Assembly (NCBI GenBank): GCA_002345145.1
Contig: DDVC01000220.1
Span: 1-48,199 of the forward strand
Length of the DNA: 48,199 nucleotides
Source of the DNA: Bacteroidetes bacterium UBA2322
GTDB taxonomy: Bacteria; Bacteroidota; Bacteroidia; Chitinophagales; UBA2359
Direction of reading: 5' to 3'
Both the position numbers and the translations under genes were made by a program. Positions 1-7,816 of the stretch are shown in pieces (within the stretch, counting starts at the first letter, position 1; every line of letters starts with the position of its first letter). The notes under the pieces were generated by a model. That model searched no databases. It was not told the origin of the DNA and was given only the letters and a program-made list of their open reading frames with translations.

Positions 1-316
1 TTATCCGTGTGCTAAATTTTGCCGGTTTTGCGCTCCTACCTTTGTGTACCGGTTTACGTCAAACTCGGATCACACCCCATCGGGGTTATCATTTGTACTG
101 TCTATTGGGCAGTATAAGTACTGTTCATATTGGAGAATATAATTACCAAAAGTGGAAAAACAGGGTGCGGAATGAGAGTTAAATGCCCGATTAACAAGGT
201 GCAGCGCACCGAAATATACCGCCCCACCTATTTAAAATCCTTTTGCGGTAAGCCTTTGAGTATGCTCACAATTCCAACCTCACGTTAACAACAAATGCAA
301 ATACGAAGTCTTGCTC

Positions 317-393
317 CCCACTTTACAGTAAATCGGCACAAGTAAATTGTATTGTAGGAGGCTGTTGATTGCCGATTTATTGTAGAGAGTGGG
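317..393. repeat. Imperfect inverted repeat / long hairpin
   Basis: The left arm (317-338) begins CCCACT and ends AATCGGCA. The right arm (370-393) begins TGCCGATT and ends AGTGGG. About 20 of 24 positions pair, with a two-base bulge, around a ~31-nt loop. It could be a decayed terminator of an upstream gene outside the window or a small MITE-like element. The sequence alone does not decide. Confidence 0.5.
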
Positions 394-549
394 TTGGGTG
401 TGAATTCTTATTCAGTAGTGGTTAGTAGTAGTTGGTATATTTGGTAATTCATAACTAATCATTCACAACTCGTAATCAACCCTCAATAATTTAACACTAT
501 TTAACAGCGAAATAATAACCACAAAAGATACAGATTTAAACTAAACCCC

Positions 550-557
550 TATATTTG
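550..557 (+). promoter_or_regulatory. Candidate Bacteroidota -7 element (TATATTTG) for gene 1
   Basis: TATATTTG matches the Bacteroidota consensus TAnnTTTG exactly. Transcription would begin near 564, about 40 nt before the ATG at 603. No TTTG is seen at the expected -33 distance, so the call is tentative. Because the element overlaps position 555, a TTG start there would lie inside the promoter, which favours the ATG at 603. Confidence 0.4.
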
Positions 558-602
558 TTGGCAGTTATTGTAAATCTCTTTTTAATTTTAACAATTACTG
601 CT

Positions 603-3600
603 ATGAAAAAGACTTGTTATGCTGTGTTGGCAAGTACGTTTTGCCTTATTTTGATATGGTTTAGCGCCATGCCTGCCGCCGCCCAAATAGCGTTTGGACC
701 GCAGCAAGTGATAGCACAAACAGCGGTGAACAACCCGCAAATTATAGGCGCTCCCGATGTAAACAATGATGGATTGCCCGATGTAATTGTTTTATCGGGA
801 AATGGAAACCGGTTATCATGGTTTCAAAATTTGGGCGCCGGCAGTTTTTCGGCTATTCAAGAAATAGCCACCTTGCCTAACTGGGCATTAACGGCACGCA
901 CAGAAGACTATGATGCCAATGGCAACCCCGATATTTTGGTTACCTATAACCAAACCGATTGGCTTTGGCTTGCCAATGATGGCAATGGCAACTTTGCCCC
1001 GCCCCAACCCGCTCCCGATGCCACTACGCCGCCCGGCTTATTGGCAGACCTAAACGGCGATGGCTTTGCCGATTTGGTAACAAAAAGTGAAGACGCATCG
1101 GGCTTTGCTATTATTACCTACCAACCCGCCGATGGCTTGGGTAACTATGGCGCATCGGAAACCATTTATACCGGCTTATTTATTTTTACCGACATGGTAA
1201 ATTTCCAGTTAGCCGACCTAAACGGAGACGGGTTTACTGATTTGCTTATTGCCGATTACGATTACGCTTGGGGCGGTAACTTTACCGCTTGGTTAAATGA
1301 CGGCGCTGCCAATTTTACCATGCAAGCTCTGCCCTACACCCTTACCTGCGGCATGACCTTTGCCGCCGCCGATTTTAACAATGATGGTGCTGCCGACCTT
1401 GCCATAGCTCTTTACTACAATGATGCCATTTATTGGAAGGAACAAACCGCCCCCTTTACCTTTGATACCCACCCGCTCATAACCCCCATACTTACATACG
1501 TAACCGATGCCTACATTGCCGATGTGGACAACGACGGACTGCCCGATGTTTTATCGGCATCGGGAGGTAATGGAGGTATTGCATGGCACAAAAACCTATC
1601 GGGAGGCAATTTTGCACCCCTTCAACCGTTATTGGATTCCGGCCAAAATAATGATTTTTGCGCCGAGTTTTCTTATCAGTTCAATGAACACAAAATAGGC
1701 TATTATGGCAATCTATCGGGAGTGGGCAACCCACAACTGCTGTACCAACATCAAACTACTGCCAATTTTATGCCCGATGTATTAACCAACCCAAACAACG
1801 TTTTGAGCTTGGGTGAGTGCTGGCAAAACCTCCAAACCGCCGATATAAACAACGACGGCTGGTTAGATGTGTTAACTATCGGTTTTTTTTCTGAGCCTTC
1901 GTGGTATCTGAATAACGGAAACGGCAGTTTTACCTTTAACGGCACCTTAGATTTTTACAGCAGCAACAATTTATTGGCAGACTATAACAACGATGGGTTT
2001 TTAGACCTCTTAGTTAGCCAAGGCGAGCAACTGTATTGGGCTACTAACGATGTCACGGGCAATTTTACCGAACCAATCCCTATTTCCCTTGAACTCATTC
2101 CGCTGGCATTAACAGACCTAAACAACGATGGTAATATAGACATCATTGGGCAACTTTTTGTGCCGCCTTTTTCGCTGGTTTGGCTTGTGGGCGATGGCAC
2201 CGGTAATTTTGGCACAGTAAATACCATAGATAACGCCAGCTATTACTACCTAAGCAAAATGCTGCCTGCCGATTTGGATAATGATGGCGATACCGACCTG
2301 GTAGTTTCAGACATAGAAACAATAGGCTTTTTTGAAAACTTAGGAGAGGGCGTTTTGGGCTTAAAACAAGTGATTGCTGCACAGATACCCAATTTGGAAG
2401 CCATACGCCTTGCCGATTTAGACGGCGATGGCGATTTAGATATTGTTTCGGTTTCATCGGGCGATGACGTGGTAGCATGGTACGAAAACATCTCCAATAA
2501 CCCCAACATCAGCGGTTTGGTATATTACGATGTTGACCAAAACGGCATCTACGATGGCGATGATTTTGGGTTAAACTTCCAAAACATTACCCTTACTCCG
2601 GGTGAGGTAAACATTTACACCAATGCAAATGGCACTTACACCTATTTTCTGCCCTCAACCGGCAGTTATTCCTTATTGGTTAATGCGCCCCAAGGTTGGG
2701 TAACTACTTCGCCCGCCACCTTAAACATTACCACTACTGCCGGACAAAACAGCCCCAACAACAATTTTGGGCTTTACCCCGTTAGCCCCATTTCTAACCT
2801 AACCACCGCCCTCACATCGGGTTTGAACCGATGCGATTACATAGTCCCCTACTACCTTACCATTGCCAACTTGGGCGCTGCCATTGAAGCCCAAACCATT
2901 GTAGCCTTTAGCCCCGACCCACTACTCTCCTTTACCGGAGCCACCCTTCCGCCCGATTCTATCAGCGCCGATGGGGTGATTTATTGGCATATCAACAACT
3001 TACAACCATATAGCAACAGCTTGCTAATTGTATATATGCAAGCGCCCGATTTTACCGCTACCGGTGCGGTTTTGCAAAACACCCTTGCCGCCACCAGCTA
3101 CAACAGCATGGGTAGCCCCACCGCCACAAGTAGTTTTACCTACACCCCCATCGTAACCTGCGCCTACGACCCCAACGACAAACTCGTTACCCCGGCAGGC
3201 ATTTTAGACCAACAATACACCCTCATGAGCGAGGAGTTGTTTTACACCATTCGGTTCCAAAACACCGGCAACGATACCGCTTTTTATGTTCGCATTACCG
3301 ATGTGCTTTCTCCTTTTTTAGACCATAACTCCTTCCGCATCATCAACAGCAGCCACCCGATGCAAACTTACCGGTATGATAACGGGCTGGTGGAGTTTCA
3401 GTTCCATAACATTATGCTGCCCGATAGCACTACCAATCCGCTTGGCAGTCAGGGTTTTGTGCAGTTTGCCATTAAACCCCTTGCCGGTTTGCCCAATAAT
3501 ACGTCGGTAAACAACAACGCCGCCATTTATTTTGATTTCAACCCGCCCATAATTACCAACACCACCCTCAATACCTTAGTGTATGAGTTGCCCACTTCGC

Positions 3601-4163
3601 CCCCGCTACCCGTTACCCTTACCCGATTTACCGGCGCCGCACAACCCAATGGCAACCTGCTGCAATGGACTACGGCGGCAGAGGTAAACAATGCCTACTT
3701 TACCCTGCAAGCCTCACCCGATGGCAACTCGTTTACCAACCTCGCACAACTACCCGCCGCCGGCAACAGCTCAAACGCCCATAACTACCAATTTTTACAC
3801 GCCCAACCTTATCCTCTAACCTACTACCGCCTTCTACAAACCGATTTTGACGGCAGCACAAGGCAAATTGGCGAGGTAATTACCCTGCAACGCACCCAAC
3901 CCAACGGCAACCTTGCCCTCACCCACATTTCCCCCAACCCCACCCAAAACACCGCCACCCTCACCTACACCGCCCCCCAAGCACAGCCCGCCACCCTATA
4001 CCTGTATGACCTCACCGGCAGGCAGGTATTTGAGGCACCCCTACAACCCACCGCCGGCATCAATTATTACGAGTTAGATATGACCCGCTACCCGCAAGGT
4101 ATGTACGTGGTTATGCTAAACAATGGCGCAGAGGTGGTAACGGGGAAGGTGGTGAGGGAGTAG
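603..4163 (+). CDS. Gene 1: secreted FG-GAP/VCBS repeat protein, SdrD-B-like and DUF7619-like domains, T9SS type A
   Basis: Predicted 1,186-residue exported protein. The start is the ATG at 603, giving MKKTCYAVLA then a hydrophobic segment ending AAAQ, a standard signal peptide. Residues ~30-630 hold about 12 degenerate ~50-residue repeats centred on Ca-binding-type DLNGDG.xD loops (FG-GAP/VCBS, expected beta-propeller blades). Residues ~633-724 resemble an SdrD B/Cna-B fold (SGLVYYDVDQNG). Residues ~850-1000 contain the CAYDPNDK...FRNTGND-like DUF11/DUF7619 region. Residues ~1003-1100 look FN3-like, and residues ~1107-1186 are a Por-type sorting signal. T9SS should remove that signal and anchor or release the protein at the surface. 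The repeats are the most divergent of the array. Ligand is unknown. Confidence 0.9.
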   Translation: MKKTCYAVLASTFCLILIWFSAMPAAAQIAFGPQQVIAQTAVNNPQIIGAPDVNNDGLPDVIVLSGNGNRLSWFQNLGAGSFSAIQEIATLPNWALTARTEDYDANGNPDILVTYNQTDWLWLANDGNGNFAPPQPAPDATTPPGLLADLNGDGFADLVTKSEDASGFAIITYQPADGLGNYGASETIYTGLFIFTDMVNFQLADLNGDGFTDLLIADYDYAWGGNFTAWLNDGAANFTMQALPYTLTCGMTFAAADFNNDGAADLAIALYYNDAIYWKEQTAPFTFDTHPLITPILTYVTDAYIADVDNDGLPDVLSASGGNGGIAWHKNLSGGNFAPLQPLLDSGQNNDFCAEFSYQFNEHKIGYYGNLSGVGNPQLLYQHQTTANFMPDVLTNPNNVLSLGECWQNLQTADINNDGWLDVLTIGFFSEPSWYLNNGNGSFTFNGTLDFYSSNNLLADYNNDGFLDLLVSQGEQLYWATNDVTGNFTEPIPISLELIPLALTDLNNDGNIDIIGQLFVPPFSLVWLVGDGTGNFGTVNTIDNASYYYLSKMLPADLDNDGDTDLVVSDIETIGFFENLGEGVLGLKQVIAAQIPNLEAIRLADLDGDGDLDIVSVSSGDDVVAWYENISNNPNISGLVYYDVDQNGIYDGDDFGLNFQNITLTPGEVNIYTNANGTYTYFLPSTGSYSLLVNAPQGWVTTSPATLNITTTAGQNSPNNNFGLYPVSPISNLTTALTSGLNRCDYIVPYYLTIANLGAAIEAQTIVAFSPDPLLSFTGATLPPDSISADGVIYWHINNLQPYSNSLLIVYMQAPDFTATGAVLQNTLAATSYNSMGSPTATSSFTYTPIVTCAYDPNDKLVTPAGILDQQYTLMSEELFYTIRFQNTGNDTAFYVRITDVLSPFLDHNSFRIINSSHPMQTYRYDNGLVEFQFHNIMLPDSTTNPLGSQGFVQFAIKPLAGLPNNTSVNNNAAIYFDFNPPIITNTTLNTLVYELPTSPPLPVTLTRFTGAAQPNGNLLQWTTAAEVNNAYFTLQASPDGNSFTNLAQLPAAGNSSNAHNYQFLHAQPYPLTYYRLLQTDFDGSTRQIGEVITLQRTQPNGNLALTHISPNPTQNTATLTYTAPQAQPATLYLYDLTGRQVFEAPLQPTAGINYYELDMTRYPQGMYVVMLNNGAEVVTGKVVRE
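3921..4163 (+). repeat. T9SS type A sorting-signal cassette, copy 1 (of 5 intact)
   Basis: This ~240-bp C-rich segment encodes the last ~80 residues, from ISPNPTQNTATLTY to TGKVVRE. Nearly the same DNA ends genes 2 (7477-7719), 3 (10042-10282), 5 (17963-18204) and 6 (21673-21909). In every case it is much more alike between genes, and visibly richer in C, than the AT-rich repeat bodies in front of it. This suggests gene conversion or cassette exchange. Confidence 0.8.
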
Positions 4164-4195
4164 GAAAGTGAAAAAGCGTTTATACAGTCATTTTC

Positions 4196-4227
4196 TTTGT
4201 GCAATTACCCAAATTAGCTTATCTTTG
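4196..4227 (+). promoter_or_regulatory. Bacteroidota-type promoter of the mntA-hepT operon
   Basis: A -33 TTTG (4196-4199) lies 20 bp before a -7 TATCTTTG (4220-4227), an exact match to TTTG-N19/20-TAnnTTTG. The expected start of transcription is near 4234, about 19 nt upstream of the mntA ATG at 4253. This is the best promoter match in the window. It gives the module its own transcription, independent of the VCBS genes around it. Confidence 0.6.
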
Positions 4228-4252
4228 ACTAAAATAACCATCTTATTCAGCT

Positions 4253-4561
4253 ATGTTGCCTCCTTTATTGAAAGCTCATCTGTCCCAAATTACCACTTTA
4301 TTGCAACAACATAAAGTGGAGAGAGCCTATCTTTTTGGATCGGCTGTTACGCCGGCGTTTAATGAACAAAGCGACATTGATATGCTCATTACCCTGCAAA
4401 GCGGACTTACACCACTTGAAAAAGGAGAGTTGATGTGGAATTTACAATTTGCCCTGGAAGATTTGCTGCACAGAGATGTAGATTTGTTGCAAGAGTCCAC
4501 ACCAAAAAATCCGTATTTTGTACGTGAAATTAATGCTTCCAAAATAGTCATTTATGAATAA
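4253..4561 (+). CDS. mntA: MntA-type minimal nucleotidyltransferase antitoxin
   Basis: 102 residues with the nucleotidyltransferase signature GS-x10-D-x-D: G29-S30 then D41 and D43 (SDIDML), close to the usual size of the MNT family. In characterised MntA/HepT pairs this enzyme AMPylates the HEPN toxin on a tyrosine and neutralises it. The stop overlaps the next gene by 8 bp (4554-4561), indicating translational coupling. The pair sits between two VCBS genes that otherwise form a uniform array, so it was probably inserted. Start at 4253 follows a well-placed promoter. Assignment is by motif and neighbour; activity is inferred. Confidence 0.9.
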   Translation: MLPPLLKAHLSQITTLLQQHKVERAYLFGSAVTPAFNEQSDIDMLITLQSGLTPLEKGELMWNLQFALEDLLHRDVDLLQESTPKNPYFVREINASKIVIYE

Positions 4562-4895
4562 CAGGTACTATAAATCCCTGCAAGAGATTTTGGACAGTAT
4601 TGAACGGATAACCGAATATGTGGGGCTGCCGTTAGATTATTTTGGTTATGCAAACAATAAACTTGTGCAACAGGCAGTAGAACGCAATTTTGAGATTATT
4701 GGTGAAGCGGTAAAGCGTTTATTAGAAATTGAGCCTACGGTACCTATTTCTAATACCCGAAAGATCATCAATATGCGCAATAAAATTTCCCATGGGTATG
4801 ACGAGGTGGAGTTGGTTCAGGTGTGGGCGGTTATTGTAAACCACCTGCCTACGCTTAAACAAGAAGTGGAAATACTCATAAAGCAAGTTGAATGA
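4554..4895 (+). CDS. hepT: HepT-type HEPN (DUF86) toxin
   Basis: 113 residues, mostly helical, with the RX4HXY motif at R75-H80-Y82 (RNKISHGY). In this family R and H form the HEPN RNase-type site and Y is the residue AMPylated by MntA, so all key residues are present. The residues NFEIIGEAVKR upstream are typical of DUF86. It is translationally coupled to mntA. The expected role is a cytoplasmic toxin held inactive by its partner, with possible functions in plasmid/island stability or phage defence. It ends immediately before an orphan T9SS tail in another frame, so its 3' edge marks an insertion boundary. Confidence 0.9.
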   Translation: MNNRYYKSLQEILDSIERITEYVGLPLDYFGYANNKLVQQAVERNFEIIGEAVKRLLEIEPTVPISNTRKIINMRNKISHGYDEVELVQVWAVIVNHLPTLKQEVEILIKQVE

Positions 4896-4896
4896 A

Positions 4897-4977
4897 ATTT
4901 GGCAACTACAAGGCATATACGTGGTTAAGCTAAACAATGGGGCAGAGGTGGTAACCGGTAAGGTGGTGAGGGAGTAG
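4897..4977 (+). pseudogene. Orphan T9SS sorting-signal remnant
   Basis: Starting two bases after the hepT stop and in a different frame, this stretch encodes IWQLQGIYVVKLNNGAEVV, then TGKVVRE and a stop. That is the last ~26 residues of a type A sorting domain like those of the neighbouring VCBS genes, with no gene body in front. It differs from the neighbours at several positions (WQLQGIYVVKL versus RYPQGMYVVML), so it is the tail of a separate, lost paralogue. It is followed by the same ~95-bp intergenic hairpin region as genes 2 and 5, which supports loss of a complete gene here. Confidence 0.8.
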
Positions 4978-4992
4978 GTTTTTGTTTTTTTC

Positions 4993-5030
4993 ATTACTCC
5001 GCACCGCTATATACAGGGGTGCGGAGTAAT
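4993..5030. terminator. Intergenic hairpin A (13-bp perfect stem)
   Basis: The arms ATTACTCCGCACC (4993-5005) and GGTGCGGAGTAAT (5018-5030) pair perfectly around a 12-nt loop. A T-rich run precedes it and AATTTAAAT follows, so it is not a classical U-tract terminator, but it is the strongest stem between these genes. The same element recurs at 7737-7770 and 18220-18257. It could terminate transcription, attenuate it, or stabilise mRNA ends. Confidence 0.5.
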
Positions 5031-5073
5031 TTAAATCGGGAAATGATTTTTTAAACGGTAAAATTGAATCAGC

Positions 5074-7719
5074 ATGAAAAAGGTGAATTTATTTTTGGCT
5101 TTTACAGTTTGTTTTTTGTTTGCTGCTTTAGTGCAAGGGCAAACAGTTTTTGGACATCAGCAAGTGATTGCACAAAATGAAGTTACTGCACCCAGTGTAG
5201 TTGCAGTAGGAGACTTAAATAACGATGGCTCAAATGACTTGATAGCAATTAGCTTATACTCGTATAAGTTATTCTCATTTTTAAATGACGGCACAGGTAA
5301 TTTCAACAAACCTAACTTGATTTCCGACGACGTGAATCTTTTTCCAAATAATACTTGGCTTATAGATGTAAACAACGACGGATATTTAGACCTAATTTAT
5401 ACCACTTATTCTTTTTTTGGCAGAGTAATTTGGCGCGCCAATAATGGCACAGGTAATTTTGGAAATCCTCAATTTATATCAGATAATTCAGCAAGTAATA
5501 GCCCAAGTTACATTGTGGATTTTAATAACGACGGGTGGAAAGATGTAGTAGTAGTTTCTGAAACAAACAATAGCCTCACATTTTTTGTCAATAACACAAA
5601 TAGTAGTTTTAGCAAAACACAAACTATAACTACTACACTCCCAAGTAATTACAAATTTTACATCAAAGACATAGATGAGGACGGTTATCAGGATATAATC
5701 ATTGACAAGACAAGCACATATACGACTGATTACATCAGAAATGATGGTTATGGTTTTTTTGCTTTAACAGAAGTTCAATTTCCGGTTTTACCAAATATAT
5801 TACAACTCACATCTATAGACCTTAATGAGGACGGTTTTTTGGATTTTATGGCTATTTCAAGTAACCCATTGAAATTGCTTAGTTATTTAAACAATGGCGA
5901 TAATACTTTTGCCGATGGGCAAGTGATTGAAGAATACATAACCACCTATCCGTCTTACAGCATTGGACTGCACGATTTTAATGGCGATGGACGCTTGGAT
6001 ATTTGCAGTTTCAACGGGTTTAATAACACCATAACTTGGCGTGAAAACCTGGGAGGCGGTAATTTTGGTGTAAGTAGAGTGATTGATGACGACTATTTGT
6101 ATAAAAATTTTGTGCTGGATATTGACGGTGATGGCAGCTTAGACATAGTCAGTATGTCTTCGCAAACATGGAAGTTATCGCTTAATGACGGTTCGGGAAA
6201 TTTCAACACATTTCCTATTAATATAACCTTAGACCTGTTCATTATCGAAAAATTTTTGGCTGCCGATATGGACGGTTTACCCGGCAGTGAACTCCTTGTT
6301 TCAGCCTCACAATCTAATGAGTTAATTTGGCATTATCCGGTTGCCACAGAACCTAATCCACCTCGCTATATCACAGCCCCGGCAATAAGCCAAGTTACCT
6401 CGGTAAACCTAAGCGATGTAAATAACAACGGTACTCCAGATGTACTCCTTACCAGCTCAATGAATTCAACAATTTGTTATTACTCCTACTTGGAAGATAG
6501 TACTTTTGCAGCACAACAGACAATAGCAAATACTTATGGAAGACCACTGACTTTGCTGCCCATTGATATGGATATAGATGGTGATATAGACATTTTGGCT
6601 TGCTTTGACGGGCAAAACGGCATAGCTTGGTTGGAAAATGACGGCTTGGATAACTATCAGACCCTACACCCAATAGCCTCATACACCCAAACCCGATATT
6701 TTGAACATGTTGATTTAAATGGTGATGGGTTAAAAGATATAGTATTTGGCAAATCAAGTTATTGGGGGGAACCCCAAAGTTTGGTTTGGCTTAAAAACTT
6801 GGGGACAGGTTATGCCAATATGCAGCATATCACCATCCTCTCACTTCCCGAACATGCTTACAGCTTGAGCGATATAAATAACGACGGACTGATAGATATT
6901 ATAGCGTATATAGGTACTGAATTGGCTATTCAATGGCATAGAAACTTGGGCGCAGGTATTTTTGCTACCCGCCAAACCTTGCTTGCTGCCGTAGAGCCTC
7001 AAAACACTATGCAATTTGCAGACATAGATGGGAATAACACCAAAGACATGGTTATTGCCAATTTTAACAATTTAACAGTATCGTGGTACAGCAATGACGG
7101 CATAGGCAATTTTAGCAGTCCAAACAGTATCCTTATTGAAAGTACAGGAAATACCACCCTTTTTGATTGCAAAGTAATAGATTTAGATAACGACAATTAC
7201 CCCGACATAGTTCTTGGTAAGAAGTGGGGATTTGTCAATAATCCGGTTACATGGTTCAGAAATCAGCACAATAGCACATTCGCCGCCGAACAAACTATCA
7301 TTCCCTTTGCCGAAAATACCACCCTTATGTTCTTCGCAGACATTGATAATGACCAAGATTGGGATATTATTTTGGCGCATAACGGTCACTCCAATAATTG
7401 TAAGGTATCATGGCACCAAAACCTGTTGGAAACCATTGTAAATATACCTACCCTACCCACCCCTTTCACTCCCCTTACCCACATTTCCCCCAACCCCACC
7501 CAAAACACTGCCACCCTTACCTACTCTGCCCCCCAAACCCAGCCCGCCACCCTACACCTGTACGACCTCACCGGCAGACTGCTGTTTGAAACAACCCTAC
7601 AACCCACCGCCGGCATCAATTATTACGAGTTAGATATGACCCGCTACCCACAAGGTATGTACGTGGTTACGCTAAACAATGGTGCTGAGGTGGTAACCGG
7701 TAAGGTGGTGAGGGAGTAG
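5074..7719 (+). CDS. Gene 2: secreted FG-GAP/VCBS repeat protein, T9SS type A
   Basis: 881 residues. The signal peptide MKKVNLFLAFTVCFLFAALV is identical to that of gene 3. About 15 divergent ~50-residue VCBS repeats follow (residues ~25-790; motifs such as DLNNDG, DIDGDGSLD, DMDIDGDID). A short linker then leads to the Por-type sorting domain (residues ~801-881, ending VVRE). There is no SdrD-B or DUF7619 region, unlike genes 1 and 6. The repeats have drifted far more than those of gene 3, although the signal peptide and tail DNA are nearly the same. This suggests ends exchanged by recombination onto an older body. Expected location is the cell surface or outside the cell. Function is unknown; adhesion or carbohydrate binding are the usual guesses for FG-GAP proteins. 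Confidence 0.9.
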   Translation: MKKVNLFLAFTVCFLFAALVQGQTVFGHQQVIAQNEVTAPSVVAVGDLNNDGSNDLIAISLYSYKLFSFLNDGTGNFNKPNLISDDVNLFPNNTWLIDVNNDGYLDLIYTTYSFFGRVIWRANNGTGNFGNPQFISDNSASNSPSYIVDFNNDGWKDVVVVSETNNSLTFFVNNTNSSFSKTQTITTTLPSNYKFYIKDIDEDGYQDIIIDKTSTYTTDYIRNDGYGFFALTEVQFPVLPNILQLTSIDLNEDGFLDFMAISSNPLKLLSYLNNGDNTFADGQVIEEYITTYPSYSIGLHDFNGDGRLDICSFNGFNNTITWRENLGGGNFGVSRVIDDDYLYKNFVLDIDGDGSLDIVSMSSQTWKLSLNDGSGNFNTFPINITLDLFIIEKFLAADMDGLPGSELLVSASQSNELIWHYPVATEPNPPRYITAPAISQVTSVNLSDVNNNGTPDVLLTSSMNSTICYYSYLEDSTFAAQQTIANTYGRPLTLLPIDMDIDGDIDILACFDGQNGIAWLENDGLDNYQTLHPIASYTQTRYFEHVDLNGDGLKDIVFGKSSYWGEPQSLVWLKNLGTGYANMQHITILSLPEHAYSLSDINNDGLIDIIAYIGTELAIQWHRNLGAGIFATRQTLLAAVEPQNTMQFADIDGNNTKDMVIANFNNLTVSWYSNDGIGNFSSPNSILIESTGNTTLFDCKVIDLDNDNYPDIVLGKKWGFVNNPVTWFRNQHNSTFAAEQTIIPFAENTTLMFFADIDNDQDWDIILAHNGHSNNCKVSWHQNLLETIVNIPTLPTPFTPLTHISPNPTQNTATLTYSAPQTQPATLHLYDLTGRLLFETTLQPTAGINYYELDMTRYPQGMYVVTLNNGAEVVTGKVVRE
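7477..7719 (+). repeat. T9SS type A sorting-signal cassette, copy 2
   Basis: This is the second intact copy of the ~240-bp C-rich 3' cassette described at 3921-4163. It is followed, as in gene 5 and the orphan tail, by the shared intergenic hairpin segment. Confidence 0.75.
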
Positions 7720-7736
7720 TTTTTTGTTTTTTTCAT

Positions 7737-7770
7737 TACTCCGCACCGCTATATACAGGGGTGCGGAGTA
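7737..7770. terminator. Intergenic hairpin B
   Basis: An 11-bp perfect stem, TACTCCGCACC and GGTGCGGAGTA, with the same 12-nt loop as hairpin A. The whole stretch 7720-7816 matches 4978-5073 closely, up to and including the start of the next signal peptide, so the duplicated unit spans a gene end, the intergenic DNA and a gene start. Confidence 0.5.
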
Positions 7771-7816
7771 TTTTAAATCGGGAAACTTTTTTTTAAAACG
7801 TTAAAATTTAATCAGC

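Larger units (their letters stand above)
1..602. other. Gene-free leader upstream of the VCBS protein array
   Basis: No reading frame here looks like a real gene on either strand. The sequence is AT-rich intergenic DNA. It holds a small palindrome at 198-210 (arms GGTGC and GCACC around AGC), a long imperfect inverted repeat at 317-393, and two TATATTTG elements (436-443 and 550-557). The only fragment with protein-like character is a short minus-strand stretch over 1-69, bounded by stops at 1-3 and 70-72, which may be the tail of nothing or of a decayed gene. I recognise no RNA gene. Confidence 0.5.

Noticed and set aside
198..210. GGTGC-AGC-GCACC palindrome as an operator or REP element
   Set aside because: Arms are only 5 bp and I saw no other clear copy in the window.
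555..602. TTG start at 555 for gene 1
   Set aside because: It overlaps a -7 promoter element and adds a segment before a complete signal peptide starting at ATG 603.
4897..4977. In-frame extension or fusion of HepT with the T9SS tail
   Set aside because: The tail is in another frame and follows the hepT stop; HepT is a cytoplasmic protein of normal length.
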